NCBI GenBank assembly: GCA_019414645.1
Contig: DXLP01000011.1
Span: 1 to 27,621 of the forward strand
Direction: 5' to 3'
Length of the DNA stretch: 27,621 bases
Source of the DNA: Collinsella sp.
Lineage (GTDB): Bacteria; Actinomycetota; Coriobacteriia; Coriobacteriales; Coriobacteriaceae
Shown: positions 1 to 8,191 of the stretch, one piece after another
Position numbering within the stretch: position 1 is the stretch's first letter
How the letters are laid out: the number at the start of each line of letters is the position of its first letter
Position numbers and translations under genes: made by a program
The notes under the pieces: model-generated
What the model saw: the letters and a program-made list of their open reading frames with translations, nothing else
Databases searched by the model: none
What the model was told of the DNA's origin: nothing

Positions 1-44
1 AGGGTACCGCCTCGCGGTGACATCGTTTTTATGTCAACCTTGGT

Positions 45-734
45 CTAACAGAGCCAAAAATAATGCCAGACGGAAGCATCAAGATGCCATCCGATAAGCA
101 TTGCGCCAGAAGAGGAGAATCCATACGTAGCTCCCCCGATCTGCAGCATCGAGTCGTGGACCATCTTGCCTTCATCATCCAGCCAATACCAGTTGTTGCC
201 GTCTGAAAGCCAGCCTTTTACCATGGCGCCAGAACTGGAGAAATAACGCCAAGCAAAAGTGGAGCCCGTAGAATCTAGGTACCAGCCGACACGCATTGCA
301 CCCGAAGAGGAGAATCCATAAGTCGCACCCCCGACTTGGACCAATCCATCCTGAGCCATTCGACCTTCGTCGTCGAACCAGTACCAGCTACCGTCTATAT
401 GTCTCCAAGAAGAAACAGCGATCGTTCCGTCGGACAAGCCCCAACGCCAAAAACCAGCCCCTTCTTCGGGTGATATCCACCCCTGATGCCAAACAATTTG
501 ATTCGAAACCTCAGAAGGGATCTCATTATCCATCTGAGAGTTCTGCTCGACAGCGAAGGTCGATTCGCGCTGAACATCAACGCCTGACTCGACAGAAGCA
601 ATAGCAACGTTAGATGCGGGACCTTCGTCAGTGTTATTCAAATCAAGGGCGTATAACATCGAGGGCGAACCCAAAAGGAGCCCCAAAGAAACAAGGCCCG
701 AAAAGACCAGCACCCCGAATGACCATTTCTTCAT
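45..734 (-). CDS. Secreted cell-wall-binding repeat protein (short)
   Basis: This encodes about 229 residues. The N-terminus (MKKWSF followed by a long hydrophobic stretch ending near SMLYA) is a signal peptide, so I chose the ATG at 734. An in-frame GTG at 755 would only add seven residues in front of the signal peptide. The rest is aromatic repeats (WYWFDDEGRM, YGFSSSGAM, WYWLDDEGKM) of the CW_binding/choline-binding type, which bind cell-wall or surface glycans in Gram-positive bacteria. No catalytic domain is visible, so an anchor or adhesin role is inferred. The protein stops in the middle of a repeat (WHYFWLC), just after a run of five T on the coding strand, so the C-terminus may be truncated or frameshifted. 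It lies downstream of a related, longer gene on the same strand. The repeat class is clear; the ligand is not known. Confidence 0.75.
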   Translation of the reverse strand: MKKWSFGVLVFSGLVSLGLLLGSPSMLYALDLNNTDEGPASNVAIASVESGVDVQRESTFAVEQNSQMDNEIPSEVSNQIVWHQGWISPEEGAGFWRWGLSDGTIAVSSWRHIDGSWYWFDDEGRMAQDGLVQVGGATYGFSSSGAMRVGWYLDSTGSTFAWRYFSSSGAMVKGWLSDGNNWYWLDDEGKMVHDSMLQIGGATYGFSSSGAMLIGWHLDASVWHYFWLC

Positions 735-760
735 AGCAGCACAGTATCCAATCACGCAGT

Positions 761-788
761 GGCCCCGTCACCTCAGGGCAACGGGGCC
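761..788 (-). terminator. Hairpin between the two repeat-protein genes
   Basis: GGCCCCGT (761-768) pairs with ACGGGGCC (781-788) around a 12-nt loop. It sits downstream of the 815-2071 gene. There is no clear T-run on the minus strand, so it is a weak intrinsic terminator or a processing/stability hairpin. Confidence 0.4.
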
Positions 789-814
789 TCAATCAAAACT
801 AGCTCAGTAATGTA

Positions 815-2071
815 CTAGCCAATTTGCTGGCAGTTTTTGCACTCTCGTGAAGCGCCATGCCTCTGGGCCTCCTGGATAGAGATCTGCGAATAGCCCTTTG
901 CGTCCTTGCCAACGGTACGGCACTTATGCGTATGGTAAACATGGCTACCGCTCTTGTACCAAACTAAACCGTAGCCCGGAATCCACTTGCCGTCCTCGCC
1001 GACATAGTAGGAGCCAACCCAGGCATTCGTAGCCATGGCACCGGAAGACTGGAGGTAGTAGTCGCCGACCCAGGCGTCGTGGGCCATAGCGCCGGAACCG
1101 CTAAAGTAGTACCAGGCGCCGCCGACCTGACGCCAGCCGGTGGCCATCGCGCCGGAATCGTCGAACCAGTACCAAACTCCACCAACGTTAGCCCAAGAGT
1201 TAGAGGCCATAGCGCCCGAACCTCCGAGCCAATACCACGTGCCGCCATTGCTGAGCCAGCCGGTTGCCATGGCGCCCGAACCGCTCGCATAGTACCAAGA
1301 GCCGCCTGCCAAGAACCAGCCAGTGGCCATTGCACCGGAGTCGCCGAACCAGTACCAGGAGCCGCCGAGGCTGCGCCAGCTGTTAGCGACCATGGCGCCC
1401 GAACCGTCGAGGTAGTACCACGTACCGCCGATGTTGAGCCAGCCAGTGGCCATCGCACCGGAAGCGTTGGCGTAGTACCACGTCCCCGAAACGTTGATCC
1501 AGCCGGTCAGCATGACACCATACTCGTCGAAATAATACCAAGTTCCACCGATATTATGCCAACCGGTCAGCAGTTCGCCACTGGAGGTCGCATAGAACCA
1601 CTTTCCATAGATGGAGTCATAGAGCCAGCCGCTATGCTGCATGCGGCCATCGGCGTTGGCACCAGGGGTGTTCAGGAAGTAGTTCTTGCCGTCAATCTGA
1701 ACTCGGCCGTATGCCATATCATGGCTTTCGGGGTAGAAGTAATACTTGTCCCCACCGATAGACTGCCAGCCCGACACCGCGATCCCGTCAGCGCCAAAAT
1801 AGTACCAGACAGCTTCGTATTCGTTATGCCACTGGTTCGTGACCATGGCGCCAGTTTCGGGATCGAAATAGCGAAGGTTGCCGTCCTCGCACCGAACGAG
1901 TCCAGTCTTCGGACGACCGTCGGAACACCATTCCGTAATCGGTCCACCGTCTCCGCCACCGCCAGCAATATCAGCAAATGAGGGCACCGGGGCAACCGTC
2001 ATGCAGGCAGCGGCAAATGCAACAACTCCCAGCACTGTTAGTCCGCGCCATCTTTCTCGAAGGTTTTTCAT
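815..2071 (-). CDS. Secreted cell-wall-binding repeat protein with Cys/His C-terminal motif
   Basis: This 418-residue protein has a basic N-terminus and hydrophobic core with likely cleavage after SFA near residue 33, so it is probably exported. Residues about 70-360 are roughly a dozen 20-residue repeats of the form GW-x3-GG-x-WYY-x4-SGAM, typical of the CW_binding/choline-binding family. The last 40 residues are different: a Y-H-T-H-K-C motif at 379-384 and a C-K-N-C motif at 411-414, separated by an alanine/glutamine-rich helix. This looks like a small metal-binding module of the kind that ends various secreted Gram-positive proteins. An AGGA Shine-Dalgarno sits at 2078-2081, upstream of the ATG. 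No enzymatic domain is seen. The role is inferred as surface attachment through wall or glycan binding; the true ligand is unknown. Confidence 0.8.
   Translation of the reverse strand: MKNLRERWRGLTVLGVVAFAAACMTVAPVPSFADIAGGGGDGGPITEWCSDGRPKTGLVRCEDGNLRYFDPETGAMVTNQWHNEYEAVWYYFGADGIAVSGWQSIGGDKYYFYPESHDMAYGRVQIDGKNYFLNTPGANADGRMQHSGWLYDSIYGKWFYATSSGELLTGWHNIGGTWYYFDEYGVMLTGWINVSGTWYYANASGAMATGWLNIGGTWYYLDGSGAMVANSWRSLGGSWYWFGDSGAMATGWFLAGGSWYYASGSGAMATGWLSNGGTWYWLGGSGAMASNSWANVGGVWYWFDDSGAMATGWRQVGGAWYYFSGSGAMAHDAWVGDYYLQSSGAMATNAWVGSYYVGEDGKWIPGYGLVWYKSGSHVYHTHKCRTVGKDAKGYSQISIQEAQRHGASRECKNCQQIG
992..1864 (-). repeat. Tandem array of 60-66 bp coding repeats
   Basis: The coding sequence repeats with a unit of about 60-66 bp, each encoding an aromatic 20-22-residue unit usually ending SGAMATGW. 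The central units (about 1020-1520) are very alike at DNA level, so unit gain or loss by recombination between strains is plausible. Confidence 0.75.
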
Positions 2072-2384
2072 ACGACATCCTTTCTCCGAGATTTAAGGCT
2101 CTCTTAAGTTATTTTTAAACTATCAATTCAGTATTTCAACGGGAAATCGATAAAAGGTGTCTTTGTGACTGCAATTTAAATATGAGTCGCCACACCTCAA
2201 TCGTTACGCTGAATAGCTCCTAAGGCAAACTTAGCGCATGAGCGAACCGATTTAATACAACCACCTGTAAAAATCTTGAGGCACGTTTTCGATATGACAA
2301 GAGCTGCTTGAACGAGGAGTACTTGAACCCCACCGCCCTTGCAGCTCTTGAGGATACTTTGCCGGAACTTGGCATTACTTCGCA
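2072..2384. other. AT-rich intergenic region with a short plus-strand open stretch
   Basis: This gap of about 310 bp contains the upstream region of the repeat-protein gene (AT-rich about 2095-2165; a TTGAAA-like box read on the minus strand at 2136-2141) and the downstream side of the glycosyltransferase operon. I see no convincing terminator for that operon. A plus-strand frame stays open from 2242 to the stop at 2386-2388 (48 codons) but has no ATG start. Its last part (NPTALAALEDTLPELGITSH) looks protein-like, so it may be the 3' remnant of a lost gene. I do not recognise its family. Confidence 0.35.
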
Positions 2385-4871
2385 CTAAAACGAGAAGTAC
2401 TCACTGTCGGAAGACAAGTTAGGCCCCAACCATGAATCGCCCGTCAAGAAGAACTCTGGCCAGCGCTGCATGAACAGCGCTTGCTCGCGCTTCCAGCGGC
2501 GCAGTTTTTCCTCGTTGGCCTCTTCCCTGCCGCGCGAGGTGAACTCGTAGTGGTACAGCTCGGCATAGGGCGTAAAGATGGTGCGGTAGCCTGCCTCCCA
2601 CACGCGCAGGCAAAAGTCTGCGTCGTTAAAACCGACGGCGAATTCCTCGTTATAGCCCCCGACCTGCTCAAATACGTCGCGTCGCACCATCTGGCAGGCA
2701 CCCGTCACGGCGCTAAAGTTGCCCGGGCGCACAGCACGGGCAAGATAGCCCTCGCGCTTTGCCGAGAAGTCTTGGTTGGCATGGGCAAGTGCGCCACGCA
2801 CGCCAACCAAAATGCCAGCATGTTGCACCAGATGGTCGGCAAAGTAGAGTTTGGCGCCCACCACGCCCGCATCGGGACACTGCAGATAGCCCATCATCTC
2901 TTCGATAAAGTCCGGGCTTATAACCTCGGTATCGTTGTTCAACAGCAGCAGATAGTCGCCCTTGGCATGTTCAACGCCAAAATTGATGATCTGGGAGTAA
3001 TTGAACTCGCCCGGCCAGTACACAACGCGCGCGCCGCCCTTGCCTTCGGATGCCGCAGTCACGCGTTCCGGCAGGGTTTCGTAATACGCAAACGTCTCCG
3101 GGGCTTCGCTGTTGTTCTCCACCAAGACAATCTCGTAGTTGGTATACGTGGCCTTCTGGGCGATCGACATCACACAGGCATCGAGCGTCTCAACGTGGTC
3201 CTTGGTGGGAATCACAATACTCACCAGCGGCGCAGGCTCCGGCAGCGCATAGCGCATGCGGCAGACAAACGGCGTCTCGGTCTCCTCGACCGTTCCGTGA
3301 ACGCCCAGCGCGTTAAAGTGGCGCTGCAGCGCAAGACGACCCGCTTCAATGGCATACGGCTTGCTATCGGCAGAGCCATCGGCGGTGGAACCGGGATGCA
3401 CGCGCCAGTGATACAGCACATGCGCAACGTGCTCAAAGCGCGCGCCGGCTGCAAGGCAGCGAAGCGTCAGGTCATAATCCTGGGCGCCCGCGACGTCTTC
3501 CGGCGACATGCCAATGCGATCGATAAGCGCCTTCTCCACCATCAGAAAATGCGTCACGCAGTTATGGCTATAGAGTAGGTCGACGTTGAGTTTGGTCTTA
3601 AAGACCGGCTGGCCCCACTCCCCCGTTTTCTGGAACATGTCCTCGTCGCAGAACAGGACCTGGGGACGCTCGCCCTCGGCCGCCTTATTCAGCGCGGAAA
3701 CATACTGGAATAACGCGTCCGGCTCCAGAATGTCATCGTGGTCCAAGAACGCGATGTAGTCGCCCATCGCTTGCTCAATACCTGCGTTGGTGTTGACCAC
3801 AATGCCGCCGTTGCCAGGCAGCTCAATACGACAAACCCGCTCGTCATTGGCGGCAGCCGCAAGATTGGCCACCGCATCCCATTCGGGCGAGGCGTCCATA
3901 AGGAGCAATTCCCAGTTGTCATAGCTCTGGGCTAGCACCGAGTCCAGCAGCTCGCGCAGGTAGACTCGATCGGTCTTGTAGCACGGCACCACAATGCTCA
4001 CGAGCGGCCTATAGGCAAAGGCCGCCGAAGCGACACGCTGGCACGTCAGATCGCCCGGCTTTGCGCGATGTTGCTCAAACCAACGTCGATAAGCTGCGTC
4101 GTCAGCGCGTGCATCCTTCATGCGATTCCAACTGTCGTCGACCATGCCGTTGTACAGGCGACCATCAATGGCGCAAAACCCGCTCTGGATCTGCTCTGTG
4201 GGATCGCTCACAATCGCGACAAAATCTCGTATATCCTGAGGCATCTCAACGCTCAGATACGTTTTATTGACGCGGCATCCGTTCTGCTGCGGCACATCGG
4301 TCTGCGATTCAAACACATGCACGGTGGCATCGATGGCATTCATATGCGTATCGAAGACCTGGAGCTCAGGCGCGCACTGGGAGTCTCCCGCCCAGGTAAC
4401 CTCATAGCGCCACACCGCGCCGGCGTCTGCCGGCAGATAGCGAATGGCATCGATCTCGTAGCGACCGCAGCATTCGCCACGCTGCGCGTCGCGGATAAGC
4501 GTGCACAGCGCAGGCTTTGCTTTGTAGTTAATCTTGGATTCCAGCTTGGCCACGCGGCTATCGAGGCGAATGGAGCCCAACCTTTGGCCACCGAATGCAA
4601 AAACGACATCCATCGACGAACCATCCAAAAACGGAAGCACCAAAATGGCGAGCTCGTGCTCGTAATCGGAAACGGAAGGGCAAAGCGCCAGCACACGGCC
4701 ATGATCGACCGGGAGCACCAGCGACGGCACACAAGAACCGCTCGTAGTCGCATGGGCAAACGCTTGAGAACCCTCCCGCTCAATAAGCGCGGCGACATCC
4801 TGACCGGCAAAACGAAGCAGCACAAACAGACGGCCCTGACTGCGGCAAAGTGCCAAACGCTTGATACTCAT
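2385..4871 (-). CDS. Two-domain family 2 glycosyltransferase
   Basis: This 828-residue protein carries two GT-A/GT2 catalytic domains. Domain 1 begins at about residue 289 (PLVSIVVPCYKT) with a DHDD metal/nucleotide motif at 377-380 and a QDYDLTLR segment near 464-471. Domain 2 begins at about 548 (PLVSIVIPTKDH), with LLNNDTEV at 643-650 and GFNDADFCLRVWEAG near 747-761. The first 285 residues match nothing I recognise and contain several cysteines. Such tandem-GT2 proteins build surface polysaccharides by transferring sugars from nucleotide donors, probably at the cytoplasmic face. Its ATG directly follows the TAG stop of the preceding gene (TAGATG), so translation is coupled. It is the last gene of a five-glycosyltransferase operon. 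The sugar and acceptor cannot be told from sequence. Confidence 0.88.
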   Translation of the reverse strand: MSIKRLALCRSQGRLFVLLRFAGQDVAALIEREGSQAFAHATTSGSCVPSLVLPVDHGRVLALCPSVSDYEHELAILVLPFLDGSSMDVVFAFGGQRLGSIRLDSRVAKLESKINYKAKPALCTLIRDAQRGECCGRYEIDAIRYLPADAGAVWRYEVTWAGDSQCAPELQVFDTHMNAIDATVHVFESQTDVPQQNGCRVNKTYLSVEMPQDIRDFVAIVSDPTEQIQSGFCAIDGRLYNGMVDDSWNRMKDARADDAAYRRWFEQHRAKPGDLTCQRVASAAFAYRPLVSIVVPCYKTDRVYLRELLDSVLAQSYDNWELLLMDASPEWDAVANLAAAANDERVCRIELPGNGGIVVNTNAGIEQAMGDYIAFLDHDDILEPDALFQYVSALNKAAEGERPQVLFCDEDMFQKTGEWGQPVFKTKLNVDLLYSHNCVTHFLMVEKALIDRIGMSPEDVAGAQDYDLTLRCLAAGARFEHVAHVLYHWRVHPGSTADGSADSKPYAIEAGRLALQRHFNALGVHGTVEETETPFVCRMRYALPEPAPLVSIVIPTKDHVETLDACVMSIAQKATYTNYEIVLVENNSEAPETFAYYETLPERVTAASEGKGGARVVYWPGEFNYSQIINFGVEHAKGDYLLLLNNDTEVISPDFIEEMMGYLQCPDAGVVGAKLYFADHLVQHAGILVGVRGALAHANQDFSAKREGYLARAVRPGNFSAVTGACQMVRRDVFEQVGGYNEEFAVGFNDADFCLRVWEAGYRTIFTPYAELYHYEFTSRGREEANEEKLRRWKREQALFMQRWPEFFLTGDSWLGPNLSSDSEYFSF

Positions 4872-5940
4872 CTACACTTCTCGCTTTCCCAGGGCGTTCG
4901 CTGCCATGCGTTTGCAGGCACCCAGGCGCCCAAACCTCAAGACGTCGTAATCGAACATGAGCTTTTTGCACTCACGGGCATTGGGGGCCTTGCTGGTAAG
5001 CGCCGCACGCACCATAGCAGCAACAGAAGGAGCGCATTGTGCGAGCGCAGCATCGCTGCCCACGGCAGAGCCGGCAAGCGCCGTGGCAACGGCAGCAAAC
5101 ACCTTGCCGCAGTCCGAGCCCAGCAACCTGAGCGCATCGTACAGCACCAGATCGCATAGGAAGTACGCCAGGTCATCGGCATGCTGTACATCGAGACCGT
5201 CGCGCTGCCAGTCAGCCAGCACCGCGGAGTAAATCTTCACGTGCTCTAGCAGTCGCGTCTCGTCGTCGTAGCGCATGGTGTCCATGAGCGAGCCCTTGCG
5301 CGCCACGCGGTAGTCGTACAGCTTGTTCGAAATAAGCGCGGTCTTGCGCGAGCGACCGTACACGGCAAAATCGAAGACCTGGTCCTCGCCGTACTTAACG
5401 GTTTCGTCGAAGACGATCCCGTTGCCCAGCAAAAACTCACGCTTGCAGGCGGTGCGCCATGCAAAGGGGCGAGATGCTTCCTTAAACAGCAGGTCAGAGC
5501 AATAGCCTTCAAACGACACATCGCGCGGGCTCAGCACATAGTTAAGCCACGGATACCCCGCCTCCAGCGGATACGGATTCGCGCCAAAGGTCAAAACGTC
5601 GCAGTCCTCGCGCCCAAAGGCATCGACGATCACACGGCATGCATCGGGCGTAAATCGGTCGTCGGAATCCAAAAACGCGACGATAGGCGCCGTGGACGCG
5701 GCGATGCCTGCATTACGCGCACTCGACAGGCCGCCGTTCGGCTTATCGACCAGCGTAAAGCGCGCGTCCTTTTCGCAATAGGTAGCCGCAATATCGCGCG
5801 AACCGTCCGGCGAGCCATCGTTAACCAGTACGCCTTCCCAATCGGGAATATCCTGTGCAAGCAGGGAGTCCAGGCACCAGGCCAGGCACTCCTCCACCTT
5901 ATAGATGGGAACGACAACGGAAATCTTGGGGGTAGCCATG
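4872..5940 (-). CDS. Family 2 glycosyltransferase (type A, second copy)
   Basis: This encodes about 355 residues. The N-terminal GT2 fold starts KISVVVPIYKVEECL, with NDGS at 40-43, GGLSSARNAGI at about 69-79 and the DSDD motif at 91-94 (metal and nucleotide-sugar binding). The C-terminal half contains a GEDQVFDFA segment typical of this group, where the acidic pair may supply the catalytic base. A GTG at 5945 is possible. I prefer the ATG at 5940 because AGGAG overlaps the upstream stop codon and lies about nine bases before it. It resembles the product of 7145-8185 in layout and motifs, so it is the A' member of a duplicated pair. No membrane segment is seen. The polysaccharide made is unknown. 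Confidence 0.87.
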
Positions 5941-5951
5941 GTCACTCGCTC

Positions 5952-7070
5952 CTACTGTGCGGCCGGAACGTCATCGGGGTGCGGATTATCGCCGTAGGTG
6001 CGCTGATACGTCAGCACACGCCAGACCAGCGGCAGACCGCCGATCTTAAAGTAATGCTTAAACGTATTGAGCTTGCCCGGCTTCTTAAAGTCAAAGCGCG
6101 AATCGATATAGGCACGAGGCGACTTGACCATCAGGCGCAAGTCGGTCTCGCCACGCGGATCAAACAGCGACAGGTCAAAGCGACCGGCATCCCAATCGGC
6201 CTTGAGCTCGGACGAGGCTTTCTTCCAAAACTGCTCACGCAGCTCATCGACCAGACGCTCATCATTCCAACGGTACGTATCGACCTTCATGCGCATTAAA
6301 ATGCCCTGGAGCTGAGCCTTGAGCTCGGGACGCTCATCCAAAAAGCGCTGCATCTCGGCATATTCGTCGCATACGCAAAACACCTTGTTGGGCGAATTAA
6401 CGGAGCTCTTCTCGTTATCCTGGCGATAGCACAAAATGGGGTCCGCAATAAACGCGGCGCGCTCGGCGCAAGCCCAAACCTTAAAGTTAAAGCCTGCGTC
6501 CTGATACGAGGCACCCGGCGTGGGAAGGAATCGAATCTGATTGTCGTTGAGGAACTCGCGTCGATAGATAGCCGACCAAATGGAAGGTTTGCGGTAGAAG
6601 ATCCCCGGGCGATCGACGGGGCGATACGCCGCGTCCGTCATATGCTCGTCAATAATCCCAAACAGCTCACGGCGCTCGCTGGGCGTGGACCAATACAGGT
6701 AAAAGTCGCCCTTTACCACATCGGCATGCTCAGCATCGGCCTTGGCGACCAGCTTTTGGAGCGAATTCTCAAACATAAAGTCGTCGGACTCAAGGATGCC
6801 CACGTACTCACCGCGCGCCATCTCCAGGCCGCGGTTCATCGAGTCGCCGTAGCCGCTGTTGGCCTTGTCAATCATCTTGACGCGCCCATCGCGCTCCATG
6901 TACTCGCGGATGATATCCGCCGAGCTATCGGTAGAGCCGTCGTTGATGCAAATAATCTCGATGTCCTCGAGCGTCTGCGCCACGGCGGAATCGAGGCACT
7001 CGCGCAAGTAGCGCTCCACATTGCAAATGGGGACAAGCAGCGAAACTTTAGGGGTATCAGAGTTCTGCAA
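5952..7070 (-). CDS. Family 2 glycosyltransferase (type B, second copy)
   Basis: This 372-residue GT2 enzyme starts with VSLLVPICNVERYLRECLDS, has INDGS near 42-46 and the ESDD motif at 94-97. The middle part carries the KPSIWSAIYRREFL and LPTPGASYQDAGFNFKV blocks shared with its paralogue at 8192-9295, and the first 100 residues of the two are nearly the same. The start is a TTG with a very strong AGGAGG five bases upstream, and the paralogue also starts with TTG. It is inferred to transfer a sugar from a nucleotide donor during surface polysaccharide synthesis. A 74-bp gap separates it from the upstream 7145-8185 gene, the only sizeable gap in the operon, so a secondary promoter there is possible (a TAAAAT box reads on the minus strand near 7100). 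Confidence 0.87.
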   Translation of the reverse strand: MQNSDTPKVSLLVPICNVERYLRECLDSAVAQTLEDIEIICINDGSTDSSADIIREYMERDGRVKMIDKANSGYGDSMNRGLEMARGEYVGILESDDFMFENSLQKLVAKADAEHADVVKGDFYLYWSTPSERRELFGIIDEHMTDAAYRPVDRPGIFYRKPSIWSAIYRREFLNDNQIRFLPTPGASYQDAGFNFKVWACAERAAFIADPILCYRQDNEKSSVNSPNKVFCVCDEYAEMQRFLDERPELKAQLQGILMRMKVDTYRWNDERLVDELREQFWKKASSELKADWDAGRFDLSLFDPRGETDLRLMVKSPRAYIDSRFDFKKPGKLNTFKHYFKIGGLPLVWRVLTYQRTYGDNPHPDDVPAAQ

Positions 7071-7144
7071 GAGAACCTCCTGTTGAATAGCGTGTAACAG
7101 GGTTATTTTAACAGCCGAGTTGCGGCGGGCGGCAGCGCTTGGAA

Positions 7145-8185
7145 TTAGAGAAAGCGCTCCAGGCAGGCTTTGAGACCGCGAGTCGAAAGATAGAACAGCG
7201 TGGCGTCTGCCATCGAAACGCCCGAGGTCGCCGCAACGAGCTTGTGGGCAACACGGCGAACGGCGCCCTTAGCAGGCATATCCGCCCACTCCGTTCCCAA
7301 TAACGTCGTGAAAGCCCTGTTGACGCGACTGGCAACGCGGCGGAAACCATCGGCATCCAAGCGCGCCAGGTCGAACACAATAAGGTCCAAAAACCAAGTT
7401 ATCAGCTCGCCGGGACACAGGTCCAAAAAATCGTAGGCCGCCCAGTCCTCCAAGACCTCCTCGAGCATCCTCATGTGGGCGTCAAGCTTTTTGGCGCGCG
7501 CCTCGGCACTGTTGAACTCGTGCGTCGCCGATTCGCTCTCCATCACGTAGTGGTAGAACTTGTCAGGCATGACGACGGTCCTGCGGGCAAGCGCATAAGC
7601 CGCAAATTGGAAGACGACATCCTCGCCCAAAGCCAAACCGGGGGCGAAGCGTATGCCTTCGCGATTGAGCAGCTCGCGCGAAAAGGCCGCACGGCAAGCA
7701 TAGGGCTGCGCATTCGAATGGAACAGCAGTTGGGGATCACGGGCGCCGAAGGTACCGGCTTTGGGGCTCATGAGTTGCTGGACGCGTTTGGGGGCAGCGT
7801 CGGCAGGTTCACAGATGCCGCCAAAGACGGCGGCCTCGGCATCTGCAGACTCCATGGCATGAAGCACGCGCTCGACCGTCTGGGCATCGATGTAATCGTC
7901 AGCGTCCACAAAAAAGACGGTCTCGCCCTCGGCGGCATCGATGCCGGCATTTCTAGCGCACGAGACGCCCGCGTTTTCCTGGTCAATCACCAGTACGCGA
8001 TCGTCGGCCTGCGCGATCTGGCGCAACACGTTCAACGAATCATCAGTCGAACCGTCGTTGACGCAGACAACCTGAATCGAACGCTCAGACTGGGCCAACA
8101 GCGAATCGAGGCATCGCTGAATGGAGCGCGACGAATTGTAGACGGGAACGACAATGGTCGCTTTGGGGGTCAAAGTCTCTCCCAT
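7145..8185 (-). CDS. Family 2 glycosyltransferase (type A, first copy)
   Basis: This 346-residue protein has a GT2 fold starting at ATIVVPVYNSSRSIQ, NDGS at 43-46, AGVSCARNAGI at about 72-82 and the DADD motif at 94-97. A LALGEDVVFQFAAYAL segment in the second half matches the GEDQVFDFA block of the 4872-5940 product. The C-terminus is helical and leucine-rich without a clear membrane span. The ATG lies six bases after the stop of the upstream gene, with a GGGGG/AGG Shine-Dalgarno overlapping that stop, so the two are probably co-translated. The role is inferred as one sugar-transfer step in the surface polysaccharide encoded by this operon; substrate unknown. Confidence 0.87.
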   Translation of the reverse strand: MGETLTPKATIVVPVYNSSRSIQRCLDSLLAQSERSIQVVCVNDGSTDDSLNVLRQIAQADDRVLVIDQENAGVSCARNAGIDAAEGETVFFVDADDYIDAQTVERVLHAMESADAEAAVFGGICEPADAAPKRVQQLMSPKAGTFGARDPQLLFHSNAQPYACRAAFSRELLNREGIRFAPGLALGEDVVFQFAAYALARRTVVMPDKFYHYVMESESATHEFNSAEARAKKLDAHMRMLEEVLEDWAAYDFLDLCPGELITWFLDLIVFDLARLDADGFRRVASRVNRAFTTLLGTEWADMPAKGAVRRVAHKLVAATSGVSMADATLFYLSTRGLKACLERFL

Positions 8186-8191
8186 GTCGAC

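Noticed and set aside
1..30. Small GC hairpin (ACCGC/GCGGT) followed by five T at the left edge
   Set aside because: The stem is only five pairs and the T-run is seven bases away; too weak to call a terminator.
992..1864. CRISPR array, considered because of the regular 60-bp periodicity
   Set aside because: The periodicity is in frame and encodes aromatic cell-wall-binding repeats; there are no alternating unique spacers.
2197..2385. 62-codon minus-strand frame downstream of the glycosyltransferase operon
   Set aside because: No Shine-Dalgarno, unusual composition, no recognisable motif; the opposite strand looks more protein-like there.
2481..5159. Long plus-strand frames opposite the glycosyltransferases
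   Set aside because: Shadow frames; the minus-strand proteins have full GT2 motifs and matching ribosome sites.
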